From assembly GCA_027579435.1 (NCBI GenBank), contig JANBPK010000884.1, forward strand, positions 1-58,315: DNA of 58,315 bases, read 5' to 3'. The stretch is from Candolleomyces eurysporus. Lineage: Eukaryota; Basidiomycota; Agaricomycetes; Agaricales; Psathyrellaceae. The notes beneath the pieces are model-generated. The model did not search any database, was not told where the DNA came from, and saw only the letters and a program-made list of their open reading frames with translations. The position numbers were made by a program, and so were the translations under genes. Each line of letters opens with the position of its first letter. The stretch's first letter is position 1. Shown here one piece after another: positions 1-10,071 of this stretch.

Positions 1-170
1 TGACAAGGAAGGTTGGAATTTGGAGTGTCCAACCAGGCACCATACCAAAGGGATATAAGTTGGACTTTGTACTCACAGGTGTAGGGAGACAGTACAGACC
101 TTCCATTTGAGCAGGATTTTGAGATGGCCTTGCATCTGGAGTGGCATGAGGCAGCACAGCAGGAGGGGGG
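1..170 (+). mobile_element. Possible 3' tail of an upstream LTR element ending in a polypurine tract
   Basis: The ten bases immediately before the LTR (161-170, AGGAGGGGGG) are all purines, as expected of the plus-strand primer that sits directly upstream of a 3' LTR. The preceding 160 bases contain two short open stretches in different frames (about positions 3-110 and 88-170) separated by a frame change, with no domain I recognise. If the tract is a true polypurine tract, the LTR at 171-691 is the 3' LTR of an element lying left of the window, as well as standing in front of the gag gene on its right. It could also be a chance purine run. Confidence 0.35.
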
Positions 171-691
171 TGTTACGATCCCTTGGACTTGTCTCATGGA
201 CTCTCTGGTCTCTGTAGTTCCTACCTCATGTACGCCTTGTGTTTGCCTTGTGGTTACCTCATGTATGCTCTAGGGACTCATGTATGACCTTATGACCAGT
301 ACTTAGTGTTTCAGTAGCACATGTTTTTCATTTAGCTTACTCATAGTTTCATTTTGCTGACTGATACTTTAATATTGCTGACTGATGTTACCATGCCTTC
401 TACATGAGGCATATAGTATATAAGTAGGCTAGGATAGTCTGTATTCTTTAGCTTGTTCTTGATAGAACCCACCTAGTGAGCTCCAGAACCCAGAATTACT
501 AAGTTAGACTTAGTGCTTGAACCCCAGAACAAACCCCTTGTCTGAACTTATACGAAAGCCTCATATAAGCTTGAACTTAGTCTTGTAGAAAGCCTCACAA
601 GACCTGAACCAGCATCACACACAAATCGGATCTTGTGTCAAGAACTTGAATATGTCTCATTCCTATATCCTTTAGGAGTATTGATGTAACA
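171..691 (+). repeat. Long terminal repeat, Ty3/gypsy-type element
   Basis: This 521-bp stretch begins TGTTAC and ends GTAACA, a perfect 6-bp terminal inverted repeat with the canonical TG..CA ends. It has a polypurine run directly upstream, a TATATAA box inside (417-423), and a gag reading frame starting 57 bp downstream. A second copy of its first 102 bp lies on the minus strand at 2677-2778, which independently shows that position 171 is a real repeat boundary. No second full-length LTR for this gag copy lies in the window, so target-site duplications cannot be tested. Confidence 0.75.
417..423 (+). promoter_or_regulatory. TATA box in the LTR
   Basis: TATATAA lies near the middle of the LTR. 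Normal TATA-to-start spacing would put the RNA start near 447-450, which is exactly where the sequence complementary to the downstream primer-binding site begins (450-460). The match in spacing is the main reason to believe both assignments. Confidence 0.5.
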
Positions 692-692
692 A

Positions 693-703
693 AAGAACGA
701 GCT
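693..703 (+). other. Candidate self-priming primer-binding site
   Basis: AAGAACGAGCT starts one base after the LTR end. It is antiparallel-complementary to AGCTTGTTCTT at 450-460, 11 of 11 positions with one G-U wobble, and 450 is close to the predicted RNA start. In Tf1/sushi-type Ty3/gypsy elements the first 11 or so bases of the RNA fold back on a site just after the 5' LTR and prime reverse transcription in place of a tRNA. No TGG-starting tRNA-complementary site is visible here. That the mechanism is used is an inference. Confidence 0.5.
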
Positions 704-747
704 CACCCAAATCAAACACTTCCATTTGGCAAGAAAGAAAAACCATC

Positions 748-1866
748 ATGTCCCTTGCAGACCTCATCGCACAGATTTCCACTTCAGTTGCATCAATCAT
801 TACTACATCTCTAAATGACCCCACAACCATTGCAGCAGAACTCAGCAAGATCTTTGCACAAATAACCATAGGAGTATTTGTAGCAATACTGGTGTCAGTC
901 CTTCGAGAAGNTCTCAGACCTCTATTCAGTGCACAAGAACAGACTGCAGAACAAGCCAGAAGAATGGCAGACCACATCACTACAAGGAAAGAAGGCCCCA
1001 GAGCCAAAGCTGAACCACCTGCCTGTTATGATGGAAGCCCCAACCGGGTACAAGCATTCTTAACAGAAATAAGCATGTACCCGGTAGGAGAAGGAGACCC
1101 AGATAGACAAGTGGTCTATGCCTGATCCCAAATTGAAGGAGGAAAAGACCAATCAGCTACTAAATGGGCAGATGCAAAGTGACTTGCAATTCGACAATAT
1201 CATGAAAAAGTGGCAGGGAAAACAGCAGAACAAATCACAGCAGCAGGACTAGTGCACCCTATGTATGGTTGGATGGCATTCAAAGACCAATTTGAAAAAC
1301 ACTTCATGCTGCACAATGAAAACAAAATGGCCCAAGATGCCCTAGACATATTTGTCATGGGAAGCAAATCATGCAAAGAATATACAACTATGTTCAATGG
1401 ATATGCAGAAATGGCCCAATATGATGAAGTCTATCTACTCAGGAAATACCAGGATGGCCTTAACAAAGCCTTATGCGACAAGGTTCTAGGAACATACCCA
1501 GCTCCTGAAAATCTAAATGATTGGAAGGAACGTGCCTTGAACCTTGATCGTGCCTGGAGGAAAAGCCAAACCCAAAAGAACATTAAACTGGAAGTGAAAC
1601 CTTTTACCCCATACCAAAAACCAGAATCAAAGCAAGATCCAAATGTGATGGACATTGACAGAATCTCTGTTGAAGAACAACAGGATTTNATGAAGAAAGG
1701 TGCCTGTTTCTATTGCAAAGAATCAGGCCACTTAGCCGAGAACTGTCCCAAGAAAGGCAGGATGCCTGCCAGGGATCAGAAAAAACCTGTACTTAGCAGT
1801 CCCCCACAAGTCCGGCTGGACTCCGGTATGTCCAGTGGACTTCCGGTGGACTTTCACTGGACTTGA
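748..1866 (+). pseudogene. Broken gag gene of a Ty3/gypsy retrotransposon
   Basis: One frame runs from 748 to 1866 and is interrupted by TGA stops at 1123-1125 and about 1180-1182. The N-terminal part has a hydrophobic stretch (about residues 40-52). The middle resembles retrotransposon gag/PEG10-like domains, with PNRVQAFLTEI-type and FKDQFEKHF-type helices. The end has a CCHC zinc knuckle with spacing CX2CX4HX4C (CFYCKESGHLAENC, about 1705-1750). Downstream of the knuckle, protease, reverse transcriptase and integrase are all absent, replaced by a TCCAGTGGA repeat tract. The copy is dead by stops and truncation. The second stop lies where arginine (CGA) would fit, consistent with C-to-T decay. 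Confidence 0.75.
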
Positions 1867-2290
1867 CCTAAAAAGCAAGATTTTTATTCAATGTTTGGTA
1901 AAAGTCCAGTTGAGTCCAGTGGAAGTCCAGTGGAAGTCCAGTGGAGTCCAGTGGAGTCCAGCACTTGTCCAGTACTTTTCTGGGACCTGTCCAGTGAGAG
2001 TCCAGTTTGTGTCCAGCATCAGTCCGGTGGATTTCCAGTGATGTGTTTGGCATTAGTCTTGTGAATTTCTGGTGAGTTTCTTTAACTAAAACTCCACTGG
2101 AATTCCACTGGACTTCTGGTGGAGTTCCAGTGAATTTCTAGTGAGTTTCTTTGACTGAAACCCTGCTGGAATTCTGCTGGACTTCTGGTGGAGCTCCAGT
2201 GAATCTCTAGTAACTAAACCTCTGATGGAATTCCACTGGATCTTTACAACTGGTGCATAATCCCACTGGACTTCTGGTGGAATTCTACCA
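1798..2290. repeat. TCCASTGGA-rich tandem repeat tract, first block
   Basis: The unit TCCAGTGGA and close variants (TCCGGTGGA, TCCAGTGAG) recur at about 10-11 bp spacing between 1800 and 2045, most densely at 1913-1960. From about 2090 to 2280 the same unit continues mainly as TCCACTGGA, its reverse complement, mixed with TTCTGGTGGA. The unit is a near-palindrome (TCCA-S-TGGA), so the block reads similarly on both strands. Its short open frames on both strands (1835-2041 plus, 1868-2053 minus) are by-products of the repeat and not genes. Confidence 0.8.
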
Positions 2291-2676
2291 GATTGTTATA
2301 CTTGAAACTACAACTTGGAGTAAACAGACCAAACCTGGTTATTATTTGAAGTCTGTGATAAGTCTGTTAAGCTTTTACTGGACTTCTACTGAAATGTTAC
2401 TACCAAACTGCACTAGTCAACTGGTGCTACTGCTACTATTGCAACTGCTTCATTCTCCTCCCTCTCAATATCCCCTTCTTCTTCATTGTGATCCCCATCT
2501 ATTTCTTGAATAGTTGCACTGGCATGGTCTGTTTGTCTTTGAAGAACTTACTTGGTATGAATATAAAGAAGACTGTGCAAATACTACTTAAAGTTGCTAA
2601 TGACCATTTGTTTGAGTATAGACTGAAAGCTTGAAATCCAAGCATTAGATGCCTGAGTATTGAATGCACATTTCCA
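2291..2676. other. Unassigned AT-rich spacer
   Basis: This is AT-rich sequence with a few scattered remnants of the CCACTGGA motif near its start (2250-2285) and nothing else I can identify. The short frames across it have no recognisable domain. Confidence 0.4.
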
Positions 2677-2778
2677 TAGAGCATACATGAGGTAACCATC
2701 AGGCAAACACAAGGCGTACATGAGGTAGAAACTACAGAGACCAGAGTGTCCATGAGACAAGTCCAAGGAATCATAACA
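2677..2778 (-). repeat. Inverted 102-bp fragment of the same LTR
   Basis: Read on the minus strand from 2778, the sequence begins TGTTATGATTCC and follows the LTR at 171-272 with six mismatches by my count, then diverges abruptly after GCTCTA. Three of the six differences are C-to-T relative to the first copy. Only the left 102 bp of the LTR is present, so this is a truncated copy rather than a solo LTR, in inverted orientation relative to the gag element. Confidence 0.8.
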
Positions 2779-3047
2779 CCTGGTAACATGTAACACTATC
2801 TGTTGTCTATTTTCTTGGTATGCAGAATGTAATGCTTCAAATTCAATTGCATCCCTACAGTCTGGCACAGTATTGCTGCTTATTTGTTTTGATTGTTTTT
2901 GTTATTCTTTTGGGCAACAGCATTTGCACAATAGTGATTGACTATTCTGGCTTGTTTCCAAAGTCAGCAGTAATAATTTGTATTTAATTCTAGCATAAAT
3001 GAATTCCATTTACCCATTTATTTGGGCCTTGTTAGAACTGCACTAGC
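2779..3047. other. Unassigned spacer
   Basis: AT-rich sequence between the LTR fragment and the second TCCASTGGA block. I see no coding or RNA feature in it. Confidence 0.35.
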
Positions 3048-3290
3048 ATTCCACCAGACTTTTTTNCCCTGGATGTCCACTGGAATTCCACTGGAACTCC
3101 ACTGGAGGTCCACCAGACTTTCTGGTGCTTGAGTCCAGTCAAAAGGATCTGGAAGGCACTCCACTGGACCTTTAGTGCCGGAGTCTGGTAAAAGTGGTCC
3201 AGCGGACCAGTCCGGTCCAGTTCAGTCCAGTGTTAGTGCCGGAGTCCGGGAGTCCATACTTTTCTATGGTACCGGACCCCAACCGGACTC
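3048..3290. repeat. TCCASTGGA-rich tract, second block
   Basis: The same near-palindromic unit as at 1798-2290 returns here, first as CCACTGGA (3070-3115) and then as GTCCAGTG/GTCCGG forms (3170-3260). One N sits at 3066. The two blocks flank about 750 bp of AT-rich sequence that contains the inverted LTR fragment. Confidence 0.65.
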
Positions 3291-3706
3291 CCCAGCTAGG
3301 CCATGCCATCAATACCCTTTCACCTGTAGTATACCCATATACCTGCAGCTGTTATCAAATACCCAATAGTATGCCCATTAGTATGCATATTTATGAGCTG
3401 CACTGTCGAGCGGTATACTCATTATACCATTAGTTGTAATCATTGAATACAAAACGTTTGACCATCATCCCCCATTTACTTGAGTATATTCCTTGCAATT
3501 TCTTTGGACTCCTCGTTGTTGCATCGTGTACAAAGCGAGCCAAACAAAGGCAGTCCTGACTCCCTCTTTCATTCTCAAAGGCTCTCCAACTGCGCAGCTT
3601 GGTGGTATTTGCGAGGCTTGTCCAGTGAAGAGACTTCTGCTGTAGGACTGCTCCTTCCACAGTGATGGTGAAGGCAAAGAAGGGGAAGAATTGCAAGGGG
3701 CATTGA
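3291..3706. other. Unassigned spacer
   Basis: No gene, RNA or repeat recognised. A 120-codon open frame on the minus strand (3430-3792) crosses a CA-rich simple repeat and shows no domain; I do not call it a gene. Confidence 0.35.
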
Positions 3707-4763
3707 TGTGCAGGTAGCAAACTAGGGCGCTCTAACAACCAAACTATAGAACTAAAACACACACACACAACCACAACAACACAACACACCAAATACTTTT
3801 GTGAAGATAAAGGCGGGCAAGGGGTATAGGTAAAAGCTCTAAGTCGAGTTGACAGAGGCTTCTAGAACTCTTCTTGTACAATCGCAAGTTTGAGGGGGAG
3901 CTAAGGCTCAACCAGCAACAATAGAAATGCTTCACAAAGTGACCTTGCTAACACACGGTGTGGTTCGAGATACAACGGATAACTTTGCGAACAGAGGAAC
4001 ATGGCCTCAAGCAACTTTAACACAAGAACGATTCAATAAAACGCAAGCAACTCAACTCTGATTGACTTCACAAACTTAAACACTCTTTTCTCGATAACAG
4101 ATGGCTCTCATAGATTCCTGGGAGCTTGGTCCTGACGCAAAATACAAACACTAGCTACCCACTAATGCTATAATAGACAAAACAGAGACATAGATATAGG
4201 CAATTATTGTTTGGCAAACAGGCAAAGAAACAAACAGATGACAGAAACGGAGAGAGACAAAAACACAATCACATGAGGGTATCAAAGGCATGAGAGTTGA
4301 GTCTCGAACCATAGAATGCAGCCCAGGCGCTTCATGAACCTGTTCTGGACGCGGCTGTTGTCAAGTCCGCATGGATATTCACCGAGGATTGCTTCCGGAG
4401 AGCGTGCCCTTCTGTTCGTGCACCTAATCCAACAAATTGATCTGAATTTTGGGTGCTTGGCTCCACCAAGCCACACTGCTTCACTACTCTGCTGACTCTT
4501 TCTATCTCTTGGCTATGGACAGGCTGACTGAGCTTTGGGTAGATGACCACATAAGCTTTAGTCTTGCTTTCCGGTTTTCCGTACAGGTTCACGAACTTCG
4601 GATTAGCTGTCCGACGCCAATCACTGCTTCCGTTCCTTCCAATTCTGGTCACGTCAACGCTTAGTGACTTAGCGGATCGCTTATCAATTCTCGAAGCCAC
4701 CGGCTGCTTCGTGAAGACTTCTGCTTAGCGAGTGTCAGGGCGAATTCCCTTGTAATGTGCACA
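3707..4763 (-). mobile_element. Candidate second LTR (about 1.06 kb)
   Basis: Read on the minus strand, this stretch begins TGTGCA at 4763 and ends TGCACA at 3707, a 6-bp terminal inverted repeat with TG..CA ends. A GGGGGAG purine run lies immediately upstream (minus-strand sense, 4765-4771), as expected next to a 3' LTR. Part of it is open (4332-4700 minus, about 120 codons) with no recognised domain. A full partner LTR is not visible, so the boundaries rest only on the terminal repeat and the purine tract. Confidence 0.4.
3755..3788. repeat. CA-rich simple repeat
   Basis: A run of about six CA dinucleotides followed by CAA/ACA-rich sequence inside the candidate LTR. Confidence 0.7.
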
Positions 4764-5055
4764 ACTCCCCCNTAGCATTGTAGCTTGCCAGGTCAGGCCT
4801 GCTAGTTAGACTTCGAATAGTATTACTGCGTTTTGGATATGTTTGCAAGACCTTCATGAACTTAAAGTGTCGTCGCAGAACTGTCTTACTCAACGTCCCT
4901 TTGTTCTCTAGGGCGTCTGCTTAGTTGGCAATCAGGGATAACTCCAACTCTTATATTTCCCTTCCTTCAAGAAGATCTCTTTGATTACATACATCAGTTC
5001 GCGAACTTTACAAATAGATTTGCGAATTTGAGAGGGTGTCTACACAGACGGCGTA
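4764..5055 (-). mobile_element. Probable internal remnant of the LTR element above
   Basis: This lies between the purine run next to the candidate LTR and the point where the hAT transposase reading stops (about 5056). It has no open frame of note. It contains several TTCGCRAA-like motifs (for example 4998-5026). It most likely represents the truncated 3' end of a retroelement that landed in, or recombined with, the end of the hAT transposase gene. Confidence 0.3.
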
Positions 5056-8000
5056 TCAGCGGGGATATGTGTTCTTGTGTTGAGCCCACCATTGAAGAGG
5101 GTCCTTCACCTTCTCAACCTTCTCGAGTAGATACTTTTGGAGCTCGTCAAGCATCAAGGCAATTTCATGCTCATGGTCTTTGTCTTCAAGTCTGTGGTCA
5201 CTTTCATCCGAATCTGATGCATCAAACATATTCTGCACAATAAATGAGAATTCGAAAAGCTGCCTGTCAGAACTTGGCACTCACAACAGATACTGATGAA
5301 CAAGAAGTGGCTCCAGCAGATGTTTGATGTTCACGATGCTTGGCAGAAGGCTGGTAGTCTGCATAGCTCCAAACAAATTCTTCTTCGATAATGGTTTGGG
5401 CTGCAGCAACCCAGTGGTCAGGCCAGTCGGCTTTCTTGAAGTATGACAGCTTGCGACGAGGGTGCAGAACTGGAATAATATTCAATGCAGTACTCAGGCA
5501 TCAGTTACTGGAAAGGAACTCACTTATTGCAATATGGTACACCTCTGAGCAATTGCTCAGCGAATAATACTTATTCATAAGCTTCTTTCCGAGCGCAAAT
5601 GCACCTCGGAGAGAAGGGGCATAATCTTTGTTGGCAGCACATGTAGCTAGATGGCAATCAACAATATCCATGGCAGGGATGACAGCTGGCAGCGAGGGGT
5701 GGTCTCACTCAAGAAAAGAATATAGTTGCATCCTTAAATATCTAGATATGACAATGAGAACAATGTGAGCCATGAAAGAAAGAGCCATGCACCTTCAGAC
5801 TCGCTTAGCTGATGTATAATCTCCCACTCGCCACTGGTGAGCTCATAAGCCCGCAGCTTCATGTCTCAGTCAGCCATGAGCCTATCAATTGCACGTCGAT
5901 ACTTGTAGCAGAAAGAAACTATCTCGTAAGTTGAATTTTAGCATGTTTGCACGTTGCAAGGAATCATATGATCTGTCAGCCTGTCTTCAGAAGGCATATC
6001 AGAGTCCTGGGCATCAATTATCCCTTGAGAATTGCCCTCCATTGTGGAAGGATAATTGTCGAGCTATTCTTGACGCTGAAGGCAAGTTTGCACAGCTAAA
6101 ACAAGTCACACCATTGAGTTGAGGGAAAGGAAGAAAGCAGTGCACGGTCAGAGTTGTTCACTGAGATTCTGAATTGGGTTGACAGCGGTGCTCACCTTGA
6201 ATAGAAATTTACATATGGGCGCTGTTTCTGCACCCACAGCTGCCACATTGTCAGATAGGGCATTTTCAAGCTCTTCCAGTCCTTCTTCGTCATCGCTCTC
6301 CTCATCCTCTGAATTCACATTCATTTCAAACTCCTCCAACTCGAGTTCCTTCTGCAGCTCAGCTATCAAAGCATCATCACTTTCACTCTTTTTATTCACT
6401 TCCTGACCACCATTTTCCTTGTCCTTTCTGCTGCTTGGGCGCACTTGCGAGTCAAATTGACAAAGAATAATCTTCACAACCAGGTTTAATATACGGGCGA
6501 AGCATCAGGTCTGACTTGCAGGCCCTGAGAACGATAATATAATCTTTGTGAGCGCGGCAATCATTGCATCGTTCACAGACGCATTATCGCATGTTACGCT
6601 GAGGATCTAAAAGTGTGGGTAAGTTGGATTTCCTTGACTCAAAGCAGCATGGAAATAAACGTACCTTTTCAGCAATATCATACTCATCCAAGATCTCTGC
6701 AAATGCCCATGCCAAATTTTTGCCCAAGTGCGATCGAGCCACCTTGACAACATCCAGGAGAATTGAGAGTGGCTCTCCATTGTGTTCGAGATGAACAGTG
6801 ACTGCAATATAGGCTCAATTGTTGGGTGAGGTCCAGCAGTCAGTCGCAAAACTGAGCCTGCCTTCGTATTCCTTAATTTGTGTGAGTGATTTTCTGAGTT
6901 ACGATATCTGTTGCTGATCGTACCTGTAACATCTTAGCAATCCTTGCTTTCATTTGTTTGAAAACTTTGTGGATGTCTCAAGCAATGGTGAATCAGGATG
7001 GGAGTCTGTCGTGGGGCCTTCCAGTCTTCATTAGGACCTTGAACCCATTATCTTCAACGATGCTGGCTGGGCGGATTGATTCGGCAACCCATTGCACAAT
7101 TTTGACTCTAACAGATGTATGTAAACTTGTCTCTTCTCTGAGATAAGAGCTAATTGGTACGCACTTTGTTTCCTCATAAGTATGATTTTGTGTTGAATAT
7201 GTCACCGCTTCTTTCCTGCCCTTCCTTCCAAAAATCACATCCAAACACCCATCAGATCCTTTCTTGATCCCCTTCAAGCCTTCTCGAATGGTATTGACAT
7301 CCTCCTTGTCAACACTTCTTGCTTCATCTGCCTTGCTGATGACATCCTCGCCCCAACACTTCTTCGTGTGTTTTCGTAGATTTAATGACAATGTTTCATC
7401 ATGGGTGTTGAGATAATGCCGAACAATCCTGGCTTCGTCCCCTTTCTCTGTACCCTTGCAATGAGGTGCCCCACAGATGAACTCAAGGCATTTCCTTCCC
7501 TTGTGTGTGGTGATGCGAGGACGGGGATGAAAGAAAGCATATGCTGGTGACGTCCAATTCTTCATGAGATCATCTGCTATCTGGTGAGTTGAGCAGTCTC
7601 TGTGATTCATATTTTGGCTTACCGAGCTCCTTTTCCATGTTGTCTTGGGTCTGAGGTGCACTTGACACCTCAATGGTAATCTCGCCATCTTTTTTGCTGT
7701 CCTCATCATCGTCCGACTCAATGATATGACAGTGGTTATGCAGCACCCTGTTCTTTGGGGCGCCTCCTGCATCTGGGTCTTTGATTTCTTCAACAGATGG
7801 TGTTGGGGAGCTATGGTGTGCTTGGCGGGAGCTGGGGGCTGACAGCTGTGCCAATGCTTTCTTTGGATTGCTCACTTTTGGCTGTTGGGAGGGACTGGAT
7901 GATTGGAGTGAGGGGCTCGGACTGCGTGAGCTTGACCGTCGGCCCAAGGCACCAAGGGCGTTCTTGAATTGCTTGTATCTTGATGGCTGCGCTGCTCCAG

Positions 8001-8145
8001 CCTCTGCATTATTGTCATTGATCAGAGTGGAGCCTGGTTTCCACTTGCGCTTTTCATGAACAATCAGCAGAGGGTCCAGTTCATCTCTTGGGGCCATGTA
8101 GGATGCTTGTTGGGTTAGCTGGCTGTGAGTGGCTATAGCGGTCAA
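5056..8145 (-). pseudogene. Decayed hAT-family DNA transposase
   Basis: The minus strand reads as a multi-exon hAT transposase. A Ser/Pro-rich N-terminal exon (8145-about 7623) is joined by a short intron to an exon with an RIVRHYLN-type BED-like region and a VQWVAESIRPASI motif (about 7560-7000). Then come the RNase-H-like core around LSFATDCWTSPNN (about 6850), LDVVKVARSHLGKNLA and VTCDNAS (about 6590), an acidic spacer (6148-6400), a KLRAYELTSGEWEI block (about 5850), and a C-terminal ELQKYLLEKVEKVKDPLQWW block at 5056-5280. TGA stops occur at 6815-6817, 6505-6507 and 5866-5868, each where arginine is expected, with frameshifts around 5600-5720. The final dimerisation segment normally following the YP motif is missing. 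Terminal inverted repeats were not found. Confidence 0.75.
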
Positions 8146-10071
8146 TGATGTGCGGTCAAAGCTGGCAGAAATTTGCTCTCTGCAGCAACGGTCAAAGTCC
8201 CGATCACTTCTGCTTCAAGTGTTGGCTTTTACAGACGTAAACCTTTGTTGTTTTTTTNGCCTTTTCCAGTTTGCCAAATGGAATGCCAAAGTTGATCAAG
8301 GGTGGTCGGTCTACAGTTATACCAACCACCACCTTGGTGTGCCTTTGCTCAAGCTGTGTGAGAAGGAGTTGGACCTTTGTCAATTGAATGATATTATTCT
8401 GGCAAATACCTGGTGACCACTTTTCCAGGTTATCTCTTTTTGTGAACAACCTTCCTTTCAGAGTACTTTGAGCTTCTTTCTCATGCTGTGCCAGCCATCA
8501 TGCCGTTTGATGTGCTAAAACCTCACCACACATCTCTTTGGGTGCTTAGAGACTTGTCCCACTGCTCTAGCACTGAATATACTTGATTAATGTGAGGCCA
8601 TGCAAGAGGTCAGGTACCTTTAGTGCCTAGGAAACCTCCTTTATTGCCTGGTAGTGAAACTGAGTTGTTCAGCTGCAAGTTAGGCTGTTTGATTTGAAGC
8701 GGTGCCAACTGGCTAACATACCAAACCTTAATCTCAGGTATATGGCAAGCACACCTCTAAGTTGGCAGCCCTCGAGTAGACTCCAACTCTCGTGATCCCA
8801 AGAGTAGTGCACTCTTTCATTATCCTTCACACTGCGCGAGTTATCCCAAAACTGGAAAGGTTGTGTAGTGTAGAGATTATGTAGACAAGACTGTGTATTG
8901 AATTGTGAACAAATTATTCAATAAACAGGTATTTATTTGTGAAAAAGTGAACATGGTCATATCAGAGAGTTGAGATAGTGGCTGACCATGACTCAGATGT
9001 GACAGGGACTCGGAGTCATCATTGATCTGATCTGCCTTGATTTATGCACATTTCTCACTTTCTTTGTTTTGGTGCTTGTCTGGCCCATCAGTAGTGTGAA
9101 GTAGGTCTGGTGTGTGAGTGATCTCAACTCTAAAAGGGGATTCTTGTGGGCTGTCACTATACACAGCATGTTCCAAAGACTCCTGGGCTTGCTTCATCCA
9201 TATTGTGCCTAATTGTGACTGACAACCATTTACCTTGACATTTACAGTGTCAATATCCTTATGCAAAGTTACAACTGTTAGGTGAACAAGATAGTGTATA
9301 ATAGGATGTCTACAAAATGATACCTGAATTGCAGCAAGCAAACAGGAAGAGCTCTGAAATGAAGCACATGATAAGCATGAGAAAGTCACTGGTTCTTATA
9401 TACTTGTATTCTTGGCACCATGTCCCTGCACCATACAAGTACCCAAGGATAGAGTTCCTGGAACTCTGATCCAGAGTCCTGGTTCAGATCATGCTAGACA
9501 AGAGCAAGCAACATTAAATATGTGGGTTGATGACACAAGTCAGGCAAAGTATGATCAAAAGTAACATTCTGTGAGCCCCTCCCTGCAAGGAATGCAATGT
9601 AGGTGTTCATGATCAAGACAAGCAAGCCAGGGCCAATACTGATGCCTGGTGATGAAGTCTAGCAGTCCAACAAATGCACAAACACCTGACAGCTGGAATC
9701 CGTATCTGCACTTATTGCTACAAAACACAGCTTTCAAAATTTTGGTGAGCTGCACCAAGCTGTGTTTTGAAAGGCCATTGGATGATGGATGGATAGCCTA
9801 GATCAAGCACAAAGCATCATAAGGGTGGATGAGCTTGCTTGCAGTAACCACAGGCAGTCAACTGGATAAGCCTTGCCAATGGTTGACGAAAAACCCCAGT
9901 GCCCCTTGTAAAGTGTGATTACCTGTGTACAAGGCCTGGACTTTCTTTTGTTGATTGCATATCACCAGGCAAAACAAGACATTCGGCACATGATACGATG
10001 GACGGCTTGCTTCCAGGTTGAGATCCAAAAATACATATATTCAGGAATGTTTCCTAAAATGCCAAGGCACT
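8146..10071. other. 1.9-kb stretch with no recognised gene
   Basis: Short open frames exist on both strands (for example 8129-8416 plus, 9042-9389 minus, 9555-9758 minus), but none shows a domain, a plausible intron structure or coherence with a neighbour. The composition resembles the transposon zone to the left rather than the genes to the right, so it may be degraded repeat sequence. Confidence 0.4.

Noticed and set aside
1835..2053. Opposite-strand frames rich in SSPVEVQW / DSTGLPLDFHWT repeats
   Set aside because: Pure translation of the TCCASTGGA tandem repeat.
2499..2868. Two overlapping minus-strand frames that look like a small Cys-rich protein
   Set aside because: They translate the LTR fragment itself (compare the same peptide from 171 onward) and are not genes.
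4290..4310. GGTTCGAGACTC (minus strand), resembling a tRNA B box
   Set aside because: No A box, no cloverleaf could be drawn around it, and it lies inside the candidate LTR.
8129..8449. Open frames on both strands just upstream of the hAT gene
   Set aside because: No similarity to any domain and interrupted by an N in a T run; more likely transposon flank.
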